NCBI RefSeq assembly: GCF_001012815.1
Contig: NZ_JYJP01000066.1
Coordinates: 1-39,176, forward strand
DNA length: 39,176 bases
Direction of reading: 5' to 3'
Origin: Vibrio mexicanus
Lineage (GTDB): Bacteria; Pseudomonadota; Gammaproteobacteria; Enterobacterales; Vibrionaceae
In this document: positions 37,938-39,176 of the stretch, in pieces
Numbering within the stretch: the stretch's first letter is position 1
How the letters are laid out: every line of letters starts with the position of its first letter
Made by a program: the position numbers and the translations under genes
The notes under the pieces: generated by a model
What the model was told of the DNA's origin: nothing
Database searches by the model: none
What the model saw: only the letters and a program-made list of their open reading frames with translations

Positions 37938-39091
37938 ATGGCTAAGCACCTATTCACTTCTGAGTCTGTTTCAGAAGGCCATCCAGATAAAATTGCAGAC
38001 CAAATTTCTGATGCTGTTCTTGATGCCATCCTAGAACAAGATCCAAAAGCTCGCGTAGCGTGCGAAACTTACGTTAAAACCGGTATGGTTATGGTTGGCG
38101 GTGAAGTTACTACTTCTGCATGGGTTGATATCGAAGAGATCACTCGTGAAACTGTGCGTGAAATCGGCTACGTTCACTCTGACATGGGCTTCGATGCAGA
38201 TTCTTGTGCTGTACTGAACACTATCGGTAAGCAATCTCCAGACATCAACCAAGGTGTTGATAAAGCCGATCCGAAAGAGCAAGGTGCTGGTGACCAAGGT
38301 ATCATGTTCGGTTACGCGACAAACGAAACTGAAATCCTAATGCCTGCGCCAATTACTTACTCTCACCGTCTTGTACAAAAGCAAGCGGAAGTGCGTAAAA
38401 ACGGCTCACTTCCATGGTTGCGCCCTGATGCAAAATCTCAGGTAACATTCCAATACGACCAAGGTAAGATTGTTGGTATCGACGCGGTCGTTCTTTCAAC
38501 TCAGCACTGCGATTCAATCTCGACTCCTGATCTTCGCGAAGCGTTATGGAAGAGATCATCAAGCCAGTACTTCCTTCAGAGTGGATCAACAAAGACACTA
38601 ACTTCTTCATCAACCCAACCGGCCGTTTCGTAATCGGTGGCCCAATGGGTGACTGTGGTCTTACTGGTCGTAAGATCATCGTAGATACTTACGGTGGCGC
38701 AGCACGTCACGGTGGTGGTGCTTTCTCTGGTAAAGATCCATCGAAAGTAGACCGCTCTGCAGCATACGCAGCACGTTACGTAGCGAAAAACATCGTAGCG
38801 GCTGGCATGGCTGACCGTTGTGAAATCCAACTTTCTTACGCAATTGGTGTAGCGGATCCAACATCTATCATGGTTGAGACGTTTGGTACTGAGAAAGTTC
38901 CTCACGAAGTCATCATTGAAGCGGTTCGTCAGAACTTCGATCTTCGTCCATACGGCCTTCAAGAGATGCTTAACCTGCTTCAACCTATCTACAAGCAGAC
39001 TGCAGCATACGGCCACTTCGGTCGTGAAGAGTTCCCATGGGAAGCGACAGACAAAGCAGCACTTCTGCGTGAGTTCGCTGGCATCAAATAA
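37938..39091 (+). CDS. metK: S-adenosylmethionine synthetase, frameshifted near 38543
   Basis: MetK makes SAM from methionine and ATP. The N-terminal [47 protein letters not shown] and [19 protein letters not shown] are intact. The frame breaks after DLREA: expected GCGGTTATGGAA reads GCGTTATGGAA, so the first frame ends at 38633 and the rest ([14 protein letters not shown] ...) runs in the next frame to 39091. Corrected length is 384 residues, the family norm. The gene is essential in relatives, so sequencing error is likely. Confidence 0.95.
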
Positions 39092-39112
39092 TCGACCAGC
39101 TAGAAAAATATC

Positions 39113-39142
39113 AGCCTCGCCTTTTGGCGGGGGCTTTTTTTT
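39113..39142 (+). terminator. metK terminator
   Basis: AGCCTCGCC / GGCGGGGGCT stem (one wobble, one bulge), TTTT loop, T8 tail, 21 bases after the stop. Confidence 0.88.
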
Positions 39143-39176
39143 GGTTCATCGCGCTTTCCGGGGAAAGCCGCTTTTA

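Noticed and set aside
38031..39016. Several minus-strand open frames opposite metK
   Set aside because: Antisense to a well-conserved gene; no family features.
1..39176. CRISPR array or known defence system
   Set aside because: No regularly spaced identical repeats and no cas, restriction-modification or toxin-antitoxin genes recognised.

Overview
The window is ordinary core chromosome of a gammaproteobacterium, almost certainly a Vibrio (probably the large chromosome). Evidence: the gene orders nlpD-pcm-surE-truD-ispF-ispD-ftsB, rpsU-yqeY-dnaG-rpoD, pykF / DeoR regulator-glmS / olsF and epd-pgk-fbaA-mscS-yggE are all present; the tRNA, the MetJ operator and the proteins are of gammaproteobacterial type; and the olsF-glmS-regulator-pykF block has, from memory, the layout of V. 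cholerae VC0485-VC0489.

Layout. 1-6076 (minus strand): stress/repair and essential biosynthesis genes (nlpD edge fragment, pcm, surE, truD, ispF, ispD, ftsB), then uppP, folK, folB. 6269-8922: plsY (plus), an alpha/beta hydrolase and tsaD (minus). 9151-13651 (plus): the macromolecular synthesis operon rpsU-yqeY-dnaG-rpoD, followed by a tRNA-Ile(CAU) with its own promoter and terminator. 13974-17646: an accessory-looking segment with a chemoreceptor and two unrecognised genes. 17988-21702: olsF (ornithine lipid synthesis) and convergent glmS. 21773-25186: a DeoR-family regulator upstream of glmS, pykF, and a GntR-family regulator. 25258-30928 (minus): yggE-like gene, mscS, fbaA, pgk, epd. 31223-34897 (plus): ppk-ppx. 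Then a small zinc-ribbon gene, tkt (minus), an ERIC/MITE-like repeat and metK (plus).

Together these cover isoprenoid, undecaprenyl phosphate, folate and phospholipid synthesis, lower glycolysis and the pentose phosphate pathway, polyphosphate turnover, amino-sugar supply and SAM synthesis. The regulatory signals I can read are a multi-half-site Pho box upstream of olsF, a weaker one upstream of ppk, a MetJ operator at metK, a cluster of TTTCGA-type half-sites upstream of the DeoR regulator, and GCAAACGTTTG palindromes upstream of fbaA and between tkt and metK.

Two points stand out. First, six core genes (pcm, dnaG, the DeoR regulator, ppx, tkt, metK) carry seven single-base indels that break the frame, including in genes expected to be essential. 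This points to sequencing or assembly error rather than real pseudogenes. Second, the segment between rpoD-tRNA and olsF corresponds to the site where V. cholerae carries the VSP-II island. Here it holds a chemoreceptor and an uncharacterised two-gene unit, with no integrase and no visible second attachment repeat. That two-gene unit is the best candidate for undescribed biology. I saw no CRISPR array, no intact insertion sequence and no recognised defence system.
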